Assembly: GCF_021287135.1 (NCBI RefSeq)
Contig: NZ_JAJTBB010000085.1
Location: 186,001 to 250,000 of the forward strand
Direction: 5' to 3'
Length of the DNA stretch: 64,000 bases
Source of the DNA: Acidovorax sp.
Lineage (GTDB): Bacteria > Pseudomonadota > Gammaproteobacteria > Burkholderiales > Burkholderiaceae_C
The position numbers and the translations under genes were made by a program. Of this stretch, positions 8,530 to 17,733 are shown piece by piece; position 1 is the stretch's first letter; the number at the start of each line of letters is the position of its first letter. The notes under the pieces are model-generated. The model saw only the letters and a program-made list of their open reading frames with translations, was not told the origin of the DNA and ran no database searches.

Positions 8530-8700
8530 GGGGATATGGTCGAAGAACGCGCTGGGCTTGGACTTCATTGGCTTGGCGTAGCTCTTTGTTTCTTACGCTT
8601 CAATTGTTTGAGGCGTTCACGTCCACTCCTGGCCACTACGCTAACCGACATCGACCCCTTCACGCTTGACCCACTCTAGCAGCGTTTGTGTCACGCAATC
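8530..8700 (-). pseudogene. IS3-family OrfA relic, frameshifted
   Basis: On the minus strand, fragments in shifting frames match the helix-turn-helix/leucine-zipper part of IS3 OrfA transposase subunits: [16 protein letters not shown], then ERLKQLKRK, then ELRQANE, then SAFF. Frame changes and stops between these blocks show the gene is dead. No matching OrfB or terminal inverted repeats were found next to it, so only a stub of the element remains. Confidence 0.7.
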
Positions 8701-8803
8701 AATTTTGGGGCTAGCCGAGTCAATGTCGCGTAGCGAATGCAGCGGACACTCAGGCGGTCTTCCACGGATGGCTCAGATCAGCCTGTAGCCGTCACGCCGG
8801 AGA

Positions 8804-8832
8804 TCTGTTCTGCGGCGGTTGCTGCCGGTCAG
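8804..8832 (+). repeat. Copy B of the dispersed intergenic motif
   Basis: TCTGCGGCGGTTGCTGCCGG with short flanks matches the copy at 4030-4057; the two copies bracket the NACHT gene. Confidence 0.5.
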
Positions 8833-8878
8833 TTTGCGGAGGCGGGTAGACCGGTCCAAGGCAAAAGCAATGCTCTGC

Positions 8879-9811
8879 TCACCGGCTCCTAACCTGCGAT
8901 CTCACCCTTAGCAGCGCATCGGCCAGCGCGCCAACACTGGGCAGTTCGCTGCCTGCCGGGGTCATGCAAACGAGCAGCTTTCTCCGAGACCAAGCATCTG
9001 AGAGTCCTACGACCTGGGTACCTGACTTGGCAAAGCGCACAGCGGCGCTCTCGGACATGACCGCCACTCCGACGCCTTCAGCTACCAGTTCCGCGACAGC
9101 GTCAAATCCACCCAGACGCACCCGATGGCGCGGGACACGGCCACTGCGACTGGCCTGGGCTGCCAGAAAGCGGCTTAGTCCGCTCTCCCGAGCTAGCCCC
9201 ACAAAGGGATGCCCTAGCAATTCGCCATACGCCACGGAACGACGGCGGCCCAAAGACCAACGCTTTGGCAACAGTGCCACCAGACGGTCATCGACCCATG
9301 GCTGCACAAGCAGCCCAGAGGTATCGACGTAATCAGCGACGACGCCCAGGTCGGCGGTGCCACGGCGCAATGCCTCAACAATCGCCTCGCTCGAAAGCTC
9401 TTTCACGTCCACATCAAGATCAGGGGTCTTCACCAAGAATTGGCCGATCACGCGCGGAAGGCTCTCGGACATGGCTGCTGTGTTGCACAGCAGCCGAACG
9501 GTCCCGCGCAACCCATGACCAAAGCTCGCCATCTCTACATGCAGCGATTCGAGCTCAGCCAACACGCGGTGGGCGTGGCGCAGCAGGGCGCGTCCCGCAT
9601 CGGTGGGTATTGCGCCCGACTTGGACCGCTCCAACAACCGTGAACCGGTCGCTTCTTCAAGACCCTTGAGGCGAGCACTAGCCGCAGCCAACGACAGGTT
9701 CACGGACGAAGCAGCGGCAGTGATGGTTCCATGCTCCATCACCGCCGCAAAGAGGTGTAGGTCAAACGGGTCAATGCGGTAATCCGTGGTGCGGCGCTTA
9801 AGGGTACTCAT
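8879..9811 (-). CDS. LysR-family transcriptional regulator
   Basis: This 310-residue protein has an N-terminal winged helix-turn-helix (residues about 12-70: FDLHLFAAVMEHGTITAAAS...SAAASARLKGLEEATGSRLLER) and a periplasmic-binding-like effector domain behind it, the standard LysR length and layout. The start at 9811 (MSTLKRRTTDY) is chosen because the upstream in-frame extension has no family similarity. It is transcribed divergently from the TauE/SafE permease gene at 9895, the classic arrangement in which a LysR protein controls its divergent neighbour. The inducer is unknown. Confidence 0.9.
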   Translation of the reverse strand: MSTLKRRTTDYRIDPFDLHLFAAVMEHGTITAAASSVNLSLAAASARLKGLEEATGSRLLERSKSGAIPTDAGRALLRHAHRVLAELESLHVEMASFGHGLRGTVRLLCNTAAMSESLPRVIGQFLVKTPDLDVDVKELSSEAIVEALRRGTADLGVVADYVDTSGLLVQPWVDDRLVALLPKRWSLGRRRSVAYGELLGHPFVGLARESGLSRFLAAQASRSGRVPRHRVRLGGFDAVAELVAEGVGVAVMSESAAVRFAKSGTQVVGLSDAWSRRKLLVCMTPAGSELPSVGALADALLRVRSQVRSR

Positions 9812-9894
9812 GACCGCCATCCTACGGAATACACGAAGGATCTGTTCACCGCTATCCGATGGACAGCACGTGACCCATGCGGACACCATAGGGC

Positions 9895-10638
9895 ATGGAC
9901 ATATTGCAGCTCATGATGGTGGTCGTTGTCTTCGTTCTGGCCGGCTGTGTGAAGGGCATAAGCGGCATGGGATTACCTACAGTGGCCGTGAGCCTGCTCG
10001 GACTATGGATGCCCCCGGTGCAAGCGGCCGCGCTGTTGGTCGTACCCTCGCTGGCAACCAACATCGCGCAATGCCGGGGCCCTCACCTGCGCTCTCTGGT
10101 ATCCCGGTTGTGGCCCGGTTGGCTCGCAATCGCGATCGTGACTGTCAGCGCACCAGGCCTGGGGGGCGCCGTTTCCGAACAAACGACCAAGGGCTGGCTG
10201 GGCGGGATTCTCATGGCGTACGGTGTTTGGGGCTTGTGGCGACCTCATCTGCCCGATCTTTCACTCACCAGCAAATGGCTCAGCCTGCCGACAGGCGCGG
10301 CCACTGGGCTCGTGACGGCACTCACGGCTGTCTTCGTATTGCCCTGGGTGCCTTACTTGCAGACGCTGCGGCTGGGCAAAGACGAGATGGTGCAAGCGCT
10401 GGGCCTTTCATTCACCGTTGCCACTCTGTCGCTCGCGGTGAGAGTGCAGATGTCCGTCCCGTTCGATTCGCTCTCCTCGTCTGTTGCCGTGGCAGTCGGT
10501 GGCGCATTGATGGGCGCATTTGGCGGACTCAAGCTTGGTGAGCGGCTACGCAGCCGCCTTGTCGGCCCAGCCTTTCAGAAAGTGCTTTTTACGGTGTTCA
10601 TCGGATTAGGCACCGCCAATCTGATCCAGGCGCACTGA
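9895..10638 (+). CDS. TauE/SafE (TSUP) family membrane permease
   Basis: This 247-residue protein has about seven to eight hydrophobic segments and the TSUP hallmark GCVKGISGMGLPTVAVSLL at residues 17-35, repeated in degenerate form in the second half (LPTGAATGLVTALTAVFVLP). TSUP proteins export or import small organic or inorganic anions, often sulfite, sulfoacetate or carboxylates, across the inner membrane. The substrate cannot be read from sequence. Its divergent LysR neighbour (8879-9811), 83 bp away, is the probable regulator. Confidence 0.88.
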   Translation: MDILQLMMVVVVFVLAGCVKGISGMGLPTVAVSLLGLWMPPVQAAALLVVPSLATNIAQCRGPHLRSLVSRLWPGWLAIAIVTVSAPGLGGAVSEQTTKGWLGGILMAYGVWGLWRPHLPDLSLTSKWLSLPTGAATGLVTALTAVFVLPWVPYLQTLRLGKDEMVQALGLSFTVATLSLAVRVQMSVPFDSLSSSVAVAVGGALMGAFGGLKLGERLRSRLVGPAFQKVLFTVFIGLGTANLIQAH

Positions 10639-10645
10639 CAGCAAC

Positions 10646-10837
10646 ATGAGTGGATACGTGGACTTGCTTAAAGCCGCGGCCTTGTTGGAAAGGGCTTACC
10701 GGCTGGCACACCTGCTGCAAGGCGAAGGTTTGCTTGAGGCCGAGAGCAGTCAGTTTGTTTCAGACGAGCTTGTCGCGGTGCTTGACGAGGCCCGTGTTGC
10801 TCTTTTTGCGGCCTGTGAATTGCCCAAGTCGATCTGA
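10646..10837 (+). CDS. Small helical protein of unknown function
   Basis: This 63-residue frame starts 7 bp after the permease stop. The predicted product is amphipathic helical (MSGYVDLLKAAALLERAYRL...) without a membrane segment or known motif. Its proximity to the TSUP gene suggests co-transcription, but the Shine-Dalgarno is weak and coding status is only moderately supported. Confidence 0.4.
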   Translation: MSGYVDLLKAAALLERAYRLAHLLQGEGLLEAESSQFVSDELVAVLDEARVALFAACELPKSI

Positions 10838-11152
10838 TTTGCTATGCACTGGAATGCGCCATTTACGCCCCAGCTAACATTCGAGCGACGAAACCGGGCG
10901 ACTGCTCCTGGCCCCAAACCCAAGTAGCGCTGAAGTACTTGTCTCAGAGCCACGCCCAGATGCGCCGCAGTAAGGCGGGTGCTGGCCGGGCAGGACGGAA
11001 TACATAACGGGTTGGTTTGCGCATGGCCTTCTCGGTGTCGGTTTTTGCAATACTGTATAAAAAATCAGCATCATGCGCAAAAGTGCTTCGTAGCTCTCAA
11101 CCTGTTCGCCCGGGGCATCAGAATTAGCGCGCCACCGTCCTTCGCCCACCTG
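10838..11152. other. polB upstream region
   Basis: No gene is seen. The stretch contains the LexA box at 11053-11068 and a leader of about 85 nt before the polB start. Confidence 0.6.
11053..11068 (+). promoter_or_regulatory. LexA (SOS) box upstream of polB
   Basis: CTGTATAAAAAATCAG fits CTG-N10-CAG with an AT-rich core. It lies 84 bp before the polB start, in line with SOS induction of DNA polymerase II known in Escherichia coli. Confidence 0.75.
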
Positions 11153-13549
11153 ATGTCCTCAGCCCTCGCACCCACCGAACTCCGGGGCTTCATCCTCACC
11201 CGCAACTGGCGCGACCTCCCGGACGGCACCGAGATCGAATACTGGCTGGCCACTGACGAGGGGCCGAAGAAGGTGCTTCTGACCCAGCAGGCCTCGGTGG
11301 CCTTTCTGCCTGTTCGCCACAGGGCTGCAGCACAGACCACACTGGCAAACCTGCAGGGCTTGGAGGTGAGGGAGCTCGATCTGAAGACATTCGACCAGCA
11401 GCCCGTCCTCGGTGTCTACGCCCGCAGGTTCCGCGATCTGGGCAAGCTGGCGCGCGCACTCCAGCCATTGGGGATCCCGCTGTACGAAGCGGATGTGCGG
11501 CCACATGACCGCTACCTGATGGAGCGATTCATCACAGCCGGTGTTTTGGTGGAGGGAGGGCACCGGGAAGGTTCGACCATCCTCGACGGCAGGTTGAAGC
11601 CCGCGTCTGGTTGGCGCCCGGTGTTGAAGGTGGTGTCGCTGGACATCGAGACGAGCGCGACCGAGGATCTGTACTCCATCGCACTGGATGCTGCATGCGA
11701 CCGGGTGGTGTTCATGCTGGGGGAAGCACCAGAGTCTGTGTCGGCGCCAGCTGTGTCGCCGATGGACTTCCGGCTTGTGTACTGCTCAACTCGCAGGGCG
11801 ATGATCGAGCACCTCAATGCCTGGTTTGCAGACCATGACCCGGATGTCATCATCGGCTGGAGCGTGATCCAGTTCGATCTGCGGGTGCTGCAAAAGACCG
11901 CCGATGCGAACTCCGTGCAACTGCTGCTCGGACGCGAGCGCCGCCCCATCGCTTGGCGTACGCACCCGGGGCGCCAGGGCTACCTGTTCGCGCCCATGTC
12001 CGGACGTGTGGTTGTTGATGGCATTGAGGCATTGCGGGCGGGCATGTGGAGCTTCCCGTCGTTCAGTCTCGAAGCGGTTTCGCAGGCACTGCTCGGCGAA
12101 GGCAAGGAGATCGGCGACGCCTACGACAAGATGGCCGAGATCGAGCGGCGCTACCAGGAGGACAAGCCGGCCCTGGCCAGCTACAACATCCGCGACTGCA
12201 CCTTGGTCCTGCGCATCTTCGACAAGCTGGAGCTGCTGCCGTTCGTGCTGGAGCGCGCGCAGACGACAGGCTTGCAGGTGGATCACTTCGGTGGCTCCAT
12301 CGCTGCGTTCAGCCACCACTACCTGCCGCGCATGCACCGCCTGGGCTATGTGGCACCCAACGTGGGTGACATCGCGGCCAAGGCCTTTCCTGGTGGCTAT
12401 GTGATGGACTCGACGCCAGGCTTCTACGACTCCGTTGTAGTCCTGGACTACAAGAGCCTGTACCCCTCCATCATCCGGACCTTCCTGGTGGACCCGGTAG
12501 GCCTGGCCGAGGGAGAGAGCGCCGAGCTCCAGACCGGATTGGTGCAGGGGCCGCAAGGCACGCTGTTCTCGCGCGAGAAGCACTGCCTGCCGGACATCGT
12601 GACTACTCTCTCGAATGCCCGGGACGAGGCCAAGCGCGTGCGGAACCAGTCGCTGTCGCAGGCCCTGAAGCTGCTCATGAACTCCTTCGCTGGCGTGCTG
12701 GGTGCCTCCGAATGCCGTTTCTTCAACCCGAAGCTGGTGTCCGCCGTGACCCTGCGCGGCCATGAGGTGATGAAGCTGACCCGCGCGCTCGTAGACCAGC
12801 GCGGATACCAGGTCATCTACGGAGACACCGACTCCATCTTCATCTGGCTCAAGCGCACCTATCCCAATGCGGATGCGCACGCCATTGCGGCCAGCCTGGT
12901 GCAGGAGATCAATGCCTGGTGGACCCGCAAGCTGCGCGAAGAGCAGCAGTTAGAAAACTTCCTCGAGATTGAGTTCGACACCCACTACGCCAAGTTCTTC
13001 ATGCCCACCATCCGGGGATCGGACGTGGGCAGCAAGAAGCGCTACGCCGGCCTGAGCGTCGACGCAGAGGGCCGGGAAGAGATGGTCTATCGCGGCCTGG
13101 AGATGGCCCGCAGCGACTGGACCCCATTGGCACGCCAGTTCCAGGAGGGCTTGCTGTCACGCATCTTCCACAAAGAGCCCTACCGGGCGTTCGTGGCCGA
13201 CTATGCGCGGTCCATGCTGAATGGCCAGATGGATGCGCTGCTCGTCTACCGCAAACGCCTGCGCCACCGGCTCGATGCCTACGAGGTCAATGTGCCTCCC
13301 CAGGTGCGCGCGGCGCGCATCGCCGACGCACACAACGCGAAGCTGAACCGTCCCCTGCAGTACCAGCGCGGAGGCTGGATCCAGTATGTGATGACGCAGA
13401 GCGGTCCCGAACCCCTAGAGGCCCGACATTCCCGCATTGACTATGACCACTACCTCGTCAAGCAAATGCAGCCCATTGCCGATGCGATTCTTCAGCCGTT
13501 GGGCGACAGCTTTGTGGCCTTGACGAGTGCGCAGACGGTGCTGTTCTAG
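11153..13549 (+). CDS. polB: DNA polymerase II (family B)
   Basis: The 798-residue product aligns along its length with E. coli Pol II (783 residues), a damage-inducible replicative-type polymerase with proofreading. Visible motifs are Exo I (SLDIETS, near residue 163), Exo II (DPDVIIGWSVIQFDLRVLQK), motif A (LDYKSLYPSIIRTFL, near 430), motif B (LLMNSFAGVLGASECRFF) and motif C (YGDTDS, near 555). The N-terminus LRGFILTRNWRDLPDGTE matches the E. coli start region, which supports the ATG at 11153 over longer readings that run through the LexA box. Its last 148 codons plus about 100 bp of 3' flank are duplicated at 28850-29399 with about 93% protein identity. Confidence 0.95.
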   Translation: MSSALAPTELRGFILTRNWRDLPDGTEIEYWLATDEGPKKVLLTQQASVAFLPVRHRAAAQTTLANLQGLEVRELDLKTFDQQPVLGVYARRFRDLGKLARALQPLGIPLYEADVRPHDRYLMERFITAGVLVEGGHREGSTILDGRLKPASGWRPVLKVVSLDIETSATEDLYSIALDAACDRVVFMLGEAPESVSAPAVSPMDFRLVYCSTRRAMIEHLNAWFADHDPDVIIGWSVIQFDLRVLQKTADANSVQLLLGRERRPIAWRTHPGRQGYLFAPMSGRVVVDGIEALRAGMWSFPSFSLEAVSQALLGEGKEIGDAYDKMAEIERRYQEDKPALASYNIRDCTLVLRIFDKLELLPFVLERAQTTGLQVDHFGGSIAAFSHHYLPRMHRLGYVAPNVGDIAAKAFPGGYVMDSTPGFYDSVVVLDYKSLYPSIIRTFLVDPVGLAEGESAELQTGLVQGPQGTLFSREKHCLPDIVTTLSNARDEAKRVRNQSLSQALKLLMNSFAGVLGASECRFFNPKLVSAVTLRGHEVMKLTRALVDQRGYQVIYGDTDSIFIWLKRTYPNADAHAIAASLVQEINAWWTRKLREEQQLENFLEIEFDTHYAKFFMPTIRGSDVGSKKRYAGLSVDAEGREEMVYRGLEMARSDWTPLARQFQEGLLSRIFHKEPYRAFVADYARSMLNGQMDALLVYRKRLRHRLDAYEVNVPPQVRAARIADAHNAKLNRPLQYQRGGWIQYVMTQSGPEPLEARHSRIDYDHYLVKQMQPIADAILQPLGDSFVALTSAQTVLF

Positions 13550-13656
13550 GCGCGGGGGACGACCTGGGGCGATACCTACGATAAAGCTGGTGGACCGGTC
13601 GTAGTCGCGTGGCAGCTTGCCGAGGCGACTGCTCTTTGGGCTTCAACCTCAAGAGC
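13104..13656 (+). repeat. polB 3'-end duplication, copy 1 (left boundary of the island)
   Basis: This stretch covers polB codons 651-798 and about 107 bp after the stop. It is matched by 28850-29399 at an offset of 15,746 bp in the coding part. Similarity stops abruptly at TGGCCCGCAGCGACTGG on the left and fades after GGCTTCAACCTCAAGAGC on the right. Confidence 0.85.
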
Positions 13657-13962
13657 GCCAGACGGCAGTTTTGCAGCGATAGCCGTCGTATGACATTCGG
13701 TGCTGGATGTCTGCTTCCTTGCACGAAGCTGTTATCTATTCTCCGCTATGCCGCTGGCCCCCCAACGATCGTGGAGGCTGTTCTGTCATCCATCCTGCGT
13801 GTTCATAGTTGGCGACGAATCAAAACGCTCGGAGTGGTCGCAGCCAATGTTTCAGCACGCCCTGAAACTTGTTACAGTTTGCGAACATAAATTGACCGCT
13901 TCGCATGTGATCGGTTTGGGGCCGACGCCCGCGGCGAACAAGTGGAGATTGAGGGGGGCAAC
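13550..13962. other. Gene-free junction between polB and the ABC-3C operon
   Basis: The first 107 bp belong to the duplicated polB flank. Copy C of the dispersed GCAGCGAT-type motif lies at 13663-13689. The remainder should hold the ABC-3C promoter, but no clear -35/-10 pair is visible. Short frames here have no family similarity. Confidence 0.5.
13663..13689 (+). repeat. Copy C of the dispersed intergenic motif
   Basis: CGGCAGTTTTGCAGCGATAG and the following CCGTCG form a degenerate copy of the motif at 4030-4057, just past the polB flank duplication. Confidence 0.4.
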
Positions 13963-15189
13963 GTGAGTTCTGCGACAACGGTCACAGTAGACGATCACTC
14001 CGCTATCGATGCGGCGTTGGGGTTCTACTATCAATCGCTATACGGGCTGCTGCTTATTGTCAAAGCCGATGAAGACGATGCAGCGGTATGTCTGGAGCGT
14101 TTAGACGATGTGGAGATTGCCCTAAACGGCCGATCGCTGCTCGTTCAACTAAAGCACTCGCTGAGCAAGAAGCCAGCGGGGGTTAGCTTGGCTTCCGTGG
14201 CCCTTTGGAAGACACTCAAGGCATGGATCGACGTACTGCCAAAGGTAAGCCTTGACGACACGCGCTTCCAACTCGTCACTGTGGCTCCGCTGCCGCCCAG
14301 CAGCGTCTTGGCGCCGCTCCTTGATGAAAAGGCGTCGCGCACAGATCTCTTGAAACTCTTGGAGGCGGAGGCCCAACGCGTAGTGAATGAGCACTCTGCA
14401 GCCAAGCAGAATGGCAGGGGACCTTTGCCGCACATTGAGCGGCTACCCGGCTGTTCTGCCTATCTTGCCCTCGCGGAGGTTACCCGAGAGAAGCTCCTGT
14501 CCAGGGCGACGATCCAGCCTGCTGCGAACGACATCAAAAAGATTCAACGCGACATCGCGAACGCGCTCACGAACTTCCCTCCCGACCAGCGTGAAGCGAT
14601 TTCGCGGCGCCTCATGGAGTGGTGGGATCTGCAGATCGTGTACTCGTTCTGTGCCAAGAGAGAACGGTTCATCACCACACTCGAGGTTCAACAGCGATTG
14701 CTCGAGATGGCTGGCGAGCTGGCACGCGACGAGTTGCTCGCCGATTTCCAGTTCGAGGCTCCACCCGATGATCACAACCCGCCGTCCATGATTGCCACGC
14801 AACTACAGCTCGTGAACTGCACCAAATCCGAGATTCGGTCGGCGCAACGCGAAGAATGGAAAGCACGGTCCCAGCGTCACAAGTGGATGGCTGATCGAGC
14901 GGACATGGCTGGCCGTATTCATCGATACGACGAATATCTCGTCCAAGAATGGAGAGACCGGCATGAGCCGATGACGGAGCAGCATCAGTCAGCCTCGGAG
15001 AACGAAAAGCAGGCCGCCGGCTTGGCGATCTTTCGGTGGTCGTTCAGTCAGGCCCACCAGGAAGTCGACCCCTTCGCGAAAAACTGGAGCGCTTCCTATT
15101 ACGTGCGTGGCAGCTATCAGGTTCTAGCGGTTGAGCAGAGTGTTGGCTGGCACCCAGATTACGCGACCCTGTTGAAGGGCTGCCCATGA
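13963..15189 (+). CDS. ABC-three-component system effector: N-terminal dsDNA nuclease domain plus C-terminal ABC-3C domain
   Basis: This is the first gene of an ABC-3C operon. Residues about 10-60 show the DUF4297/Cap4-like nuclease pattern: GFYYQSLYGLLLIVKA, then LERLDDVEI, then LLVQLKHS, giving the E...DD...QxK active-site layout of PD-(D/E)XK enzymes. The C-terminal 200 residues carry a Trp-rich helical region (RLMEWWDLQIVY, ...NWSASYYVRGSYQ) typical of the C-terminal domains that dock onto the middle component. The GTG at 13963 is preferred because GAGGGGGG lies 6-7 bases upstream; a GTG at 13942 is the alternative. Its stop overlaps the next start (ATGA). ABC-3C systems were defined by comparative genomics as predicted conflict systems; nuclease activity here is inferred. 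Confidence 0.8.
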   Translation: MSSATTVTVDDHSAIDAALGFYYQSLYGLLLIVKADEDDAAVCLERLDDVEIALNGRSLLVQLKHSLSKKPAGVSLASVALWKTLKAWIDVLPKVSLDDTRFQLVTVAPLPPSSVLAPLLDEKASRTDLLKLLEAEAQRVVNEHSAAKQNGRGPLPHIERLPGCSAYLALAEVTREKLLSRATIQPAANDIKKIQRDIANALTNFPPDQREAISRRLMEWWDLQIVYSFCAKRERFITTLEVQQRLLEMAGELARDELLADFQFEAPPDDHNPPSMIATQLQLVNCTKSEIRSAQREEWKARSQRHKWMADRADMAGRIHRYDEYLVQEWRDRHEPMTEQHQSASENEKQAAGLAIFRWSFSQAHQEVDPFAKNWSASYYVRGSYQVLAVEQSVGWHPDYATLLKGCP

Positions 15190-15665
15190 TTGCCGCGCGT
15201 GACGTGTTCGCCGAGACCAATCCGGCGTTCTGCGGTGCAGTGTTCGCACAGTTTTGTTCTGCCTACCAGGCGGCTCAGCCGGGAGTCTGCCCGGCAGCGG
15301 CGTTGTTATACCTAGTCGTACCCCTCGCGATCTCGGAAGACTTGGCGCCGACCTTTGAAGGCTGCAATCGGGATACCGGGTTCACCCTTTGGATGAGCCG
15401 AAACCCGAAGGTGTCAGTCGACCTGGCAAAGAAGGTCAACTCGACGCTGGAAATCACGACGGCCGCCATCCGCTTTGGCTGCATCGCCGGCATCTTCAAG
15501 CTCACAGCCGACGGAGGCGTTGAGAGCACCCGTAAGACGTTTCCGGCAGCGGTCACGACCGGCGTGGCGGGCGCTGCCTTAAAACGGGCCCGCCTGCTGG
15601 GGATTTGGATGGCTGGGATGGGCTCGCCCAGGTCGGTCCTGGAAGCATTGGGAGTATCTGTATGA
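15186..15665 (+). CDS. ABC-three-component system middle component
   Basis: This 159-residue protein fits the small middle component of ABC-3C systems: it opens with [16 protein letters not shown], then has the hydrophobic [15 protein letters not shown] segment and a helical C-terminus ([20 protein letters not shown]). These proteins are thought to bridge the effector and the ABC ATPase. Its ATG overlaps the stop of the nuclease gene and its own stop overlaps the next ATG, so the three genes are translationally coupled. Confidence 0.8.
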   Translation: MIAARDVFAETNPAFCGAVFAQFCSAYQAAQPGVCPAAALLYLVVPLAISEDLAPTFEGCNRDTGFTLWMSRNPKVSVDLAKKVNSTLEITTAAIRFGCIAGIFKLTADGGVESTRKTFPAAVTTGVAGAALKRARLLGIWMAGMGSPRSVLEALGVSV

Positions 15666-17692
15666 AACGATGGAACATCGCAAGCGTCTTCTTCATCGGC
15701 GAGGAAGGTGCTTTCCGCATCATCGAACTGGACGCTGACCGCGTGAACATCATCACCGGCGCATCGGGCACAGGCAAGTCGGCGGTCATCAAGGCATTGG
15801 ACTATTGCCTGGGGTCGTCAAAATGCCAGCTTCCTGTATATGTACGGCGCCGCTGTGTTGCTGTTGGAGTCAAGTGGGTAAGGGGTACCGAAGAGATGAT
15901 CTCGTGCCGCCAAGTCCCGCTTGTCGGCAAGGCGCCAAACTCCTACATGTATGTGACTACGGGGAGAAACCTGAAGGTTCCTCGCTCCGTAGAAGAGTTT
16001 GAAGGCAGAGGGCCTGTGGCAGTCAGCAAGGCTAGGTTGGGCGAGTCGTTCGGCATCGAGGCGATGCCTATAGGAGACTCCGAACAACCCGAAAGAGATT
16101 CGCTGGACAGACCGTCGATCCGCCAGTTCACGCCATACGTGTTCGTCACCAAGGAGGTTATCGACAGCGAGACGGTCCTGCTTCATGGGCTTGACGACAA
16201 TCGCAAAGCTCTCCCCATCATCGCGACAATGCCCTACTTCCTGGGCGTGGTGAATGGGTCAACGGCGGCCGCCGAGCGACGCCTTCGACAGGCGCGCAGA
16301 GCCTTGGAGATCGACGCTGCTCGTGAAGAGGCCCGCGTCGCAAAAGACAGCTTGCTAAAGCAGAGGTCTCGGGTGCTGCTTGGTGAAGCGCAGCAACTTG
16401 GACTTGTAGAACGCCCGCCCGAAGGAGCTGACGAAGCCTTACTCATCGGCATGTTGCGCAGGGCAGCATCCCCAGCAGCTCGTCCGCTGCAATACCCAGG
16501 CGCTGACCAGCTTGACAGCTTGCAGGAGCGTCGCCAAGCCACACTGAAGGAGTTGAATCAGACTAAGCGCAAGCTTCGAGCGCTGGCCGTGGCGGAACAG
16601 GAGTCACTGGACTACGAGGCTGCGGTTAGTACCCAGCAGCAGAAACTCCGGATTGCCGAGCATCTTCACCTGCTGGATGTCCCCACCAAATGCCCGGTCT
16701 GCGAGTCTGAAACTGCCGCTGGCGCCGAAGTCGCCGTCGCCATGAGGCGATCACTCGAGACTTTTCGTGCAGAGACCAGTGCAGTTGGGCGCCTTCGACC
16801 GCTGATCGGCGAAGCGGCAGAGCAGCTGAACAAGCGAGTTGAAGAGCTCAGCGGACTTCTGAGGGAACTCGATGCTGCAGTCGCGTCAGCGCTGAACCAG
16901 ATTGCCGAGGCCAAGCAATTTGCCGACCTTGCTCAGCTGCAGTACTTCTTCCGCGGCAAGGCCACATATTTCCTTGAAACCATCGACGACCAGCTTCTGA
17001 AGCCTGCCAAAGACCTAACTAAACAGCGGGATGAAATTGCGGAACTGGAAGCGAAGATTGACGCCGACAACCGACGCATCCGCATGCGTCGTGCGGAAGC
17101 CGCCGTCTCACAGTACGCCTCTGAAGCCTTCTCGAAGCTGCCAAAGGTTGAGCCCTGTGTTGACGCAGAGCTCATATTCTCGGCCCGGGAGCCCTCCATC
17201 TCTGTCATTGAGGCCGGGCCTGAAGATGCGGTGCTTTCGATGGCGGATTTAGGTTCAGATCAGAACTGGCTGGCAGTCCACGTAGCACTGGCGTTTGGAC
17301 TGCAAAAGCATTTCGAGAAAGAGCGCAGGCCCGTACCCGGCGTCATCGTCCTCGACCAGCTCAGCCGTCCCTACTTCCCCAATCAGAGTAAGGACGCCGA
17401 TGAAGTTGAGGACGAAGGGGATGAGGATGCCGGCGAGGTCGATTCGGACATAGAAGAATCCCGACCGGACGAGATATCGATTTCTAACGACGAGGACTAT
17501 GTGGCCATGCGACAGCACATCGACTTCCTCTTCAAGGAGGTTGAGGCGCGCAGCGGCTTGCAAGTACTTCTGCTTGAGCATGCCTACTTTCCGTCGGACC
17601 CTCGTTACGTAGCCGCGACGAAGGAGCGCTGGACCAAGGCGTCGGGTAAGGGCCTTATACCTCGTGATTGGAAGCGTCGGTCTACAAACTAG
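15662..17692 (+). CDS. ABC-three-component system ATPase (DUF3732, Rad50-like)
   Basis: This 676-residue ABC-class ATPase of the DUF3732 type has Walker A GASGTGKS at residues 33-40. Two coiled-coil arms surround a zinc-hook-like CPVC at residue 344, and the C-terminal region has [15 protein letters not shown] in the Walker B position. A very acidic low-complexity insert (residues about 578-600, mostly D/E) follows the Walker B region, a feature of DUF3732 proteins. The ATPase is expected to sense aberrant DNA or protein-DNA complexes and license the nuclease encoded at 13963. It overlaps the middle-component stop by 4 bases. Confidence 0.85.
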   Translation: MKRWNIASVFFIGEEGAFRIIELDADRVNIITGASGTGKSAVIKALDYCLGSSKCQLPVYVRRRCVAVGVKWVRGTEEMISCRQVPLVGKAPNSYMYVTTGRNLKVPRSVEEFEGRGPVAVSKARLGESFGIEAMPIGDSEQPERDSLDRPSIRQFTPYVFVTKEVIDSETVLLHGLDDNRKALPIIATMPYFLGVVNGSTAAAERRLRQARRALEIDAAREEARVAKDSLLKQRSRVLLGEAQQLGLVERPPEGADEALLIGMLRRAASPAARPLQYPGADQLDSLQERRQATLKELNQTKRKLRALAVAEQESLDYEAAVSTQQQKLRIAEHLHLLDVPTKCPVCESETAAGAEVAVAMRRSLETFRAETSAVGRLRPLIGEAAEQLNKRVEELSGLLRELDAAVASALNQIAEAKQFADLAQLQYFFRGKATYFLETIDDQLLKPAKDLTKQRDEIAELEAKIDADNRRIRMRRAEAAVSQYASEAFSKLPKVEPCVDAELIFSAREPSISVIEAGPEDAVLSMADLGSDQNWLAVHVALAFGLQKHFEKERRPVPGVIVLDQLSRPYFPNQSKDADEVEDEGDEDAGEVDSDIEESRPDEISISNDEDYVAMRQHIDFLFKEVEARSGLQVLLLEHAYFPSDPRYVAATKERWTKASGKGLIPRDWKRRSTN

Positions 17693-17733
17693 CCATCGAG
17701 TGCGCGTCGACCACACGCAGGCCGTCGCTCGGT

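Larger units (their letters stand above)
8409..8878. other. Gene-free stretch with mobile-element debris
   Basis: No convincing gene. It holds the IS3 OrfA relic (8530-8700, minus) and a copy of the dispersed module-edge motif (8804-8832). A short plus-strand frame at 8463-8669 is the antisense shadow of the relic. Confidence 0.6.

Noticed and set aside
8463..8669. 68-codon plus-strand frame
   Set aside because: It is the antisense of a degenerate IS3 OrfA relic.
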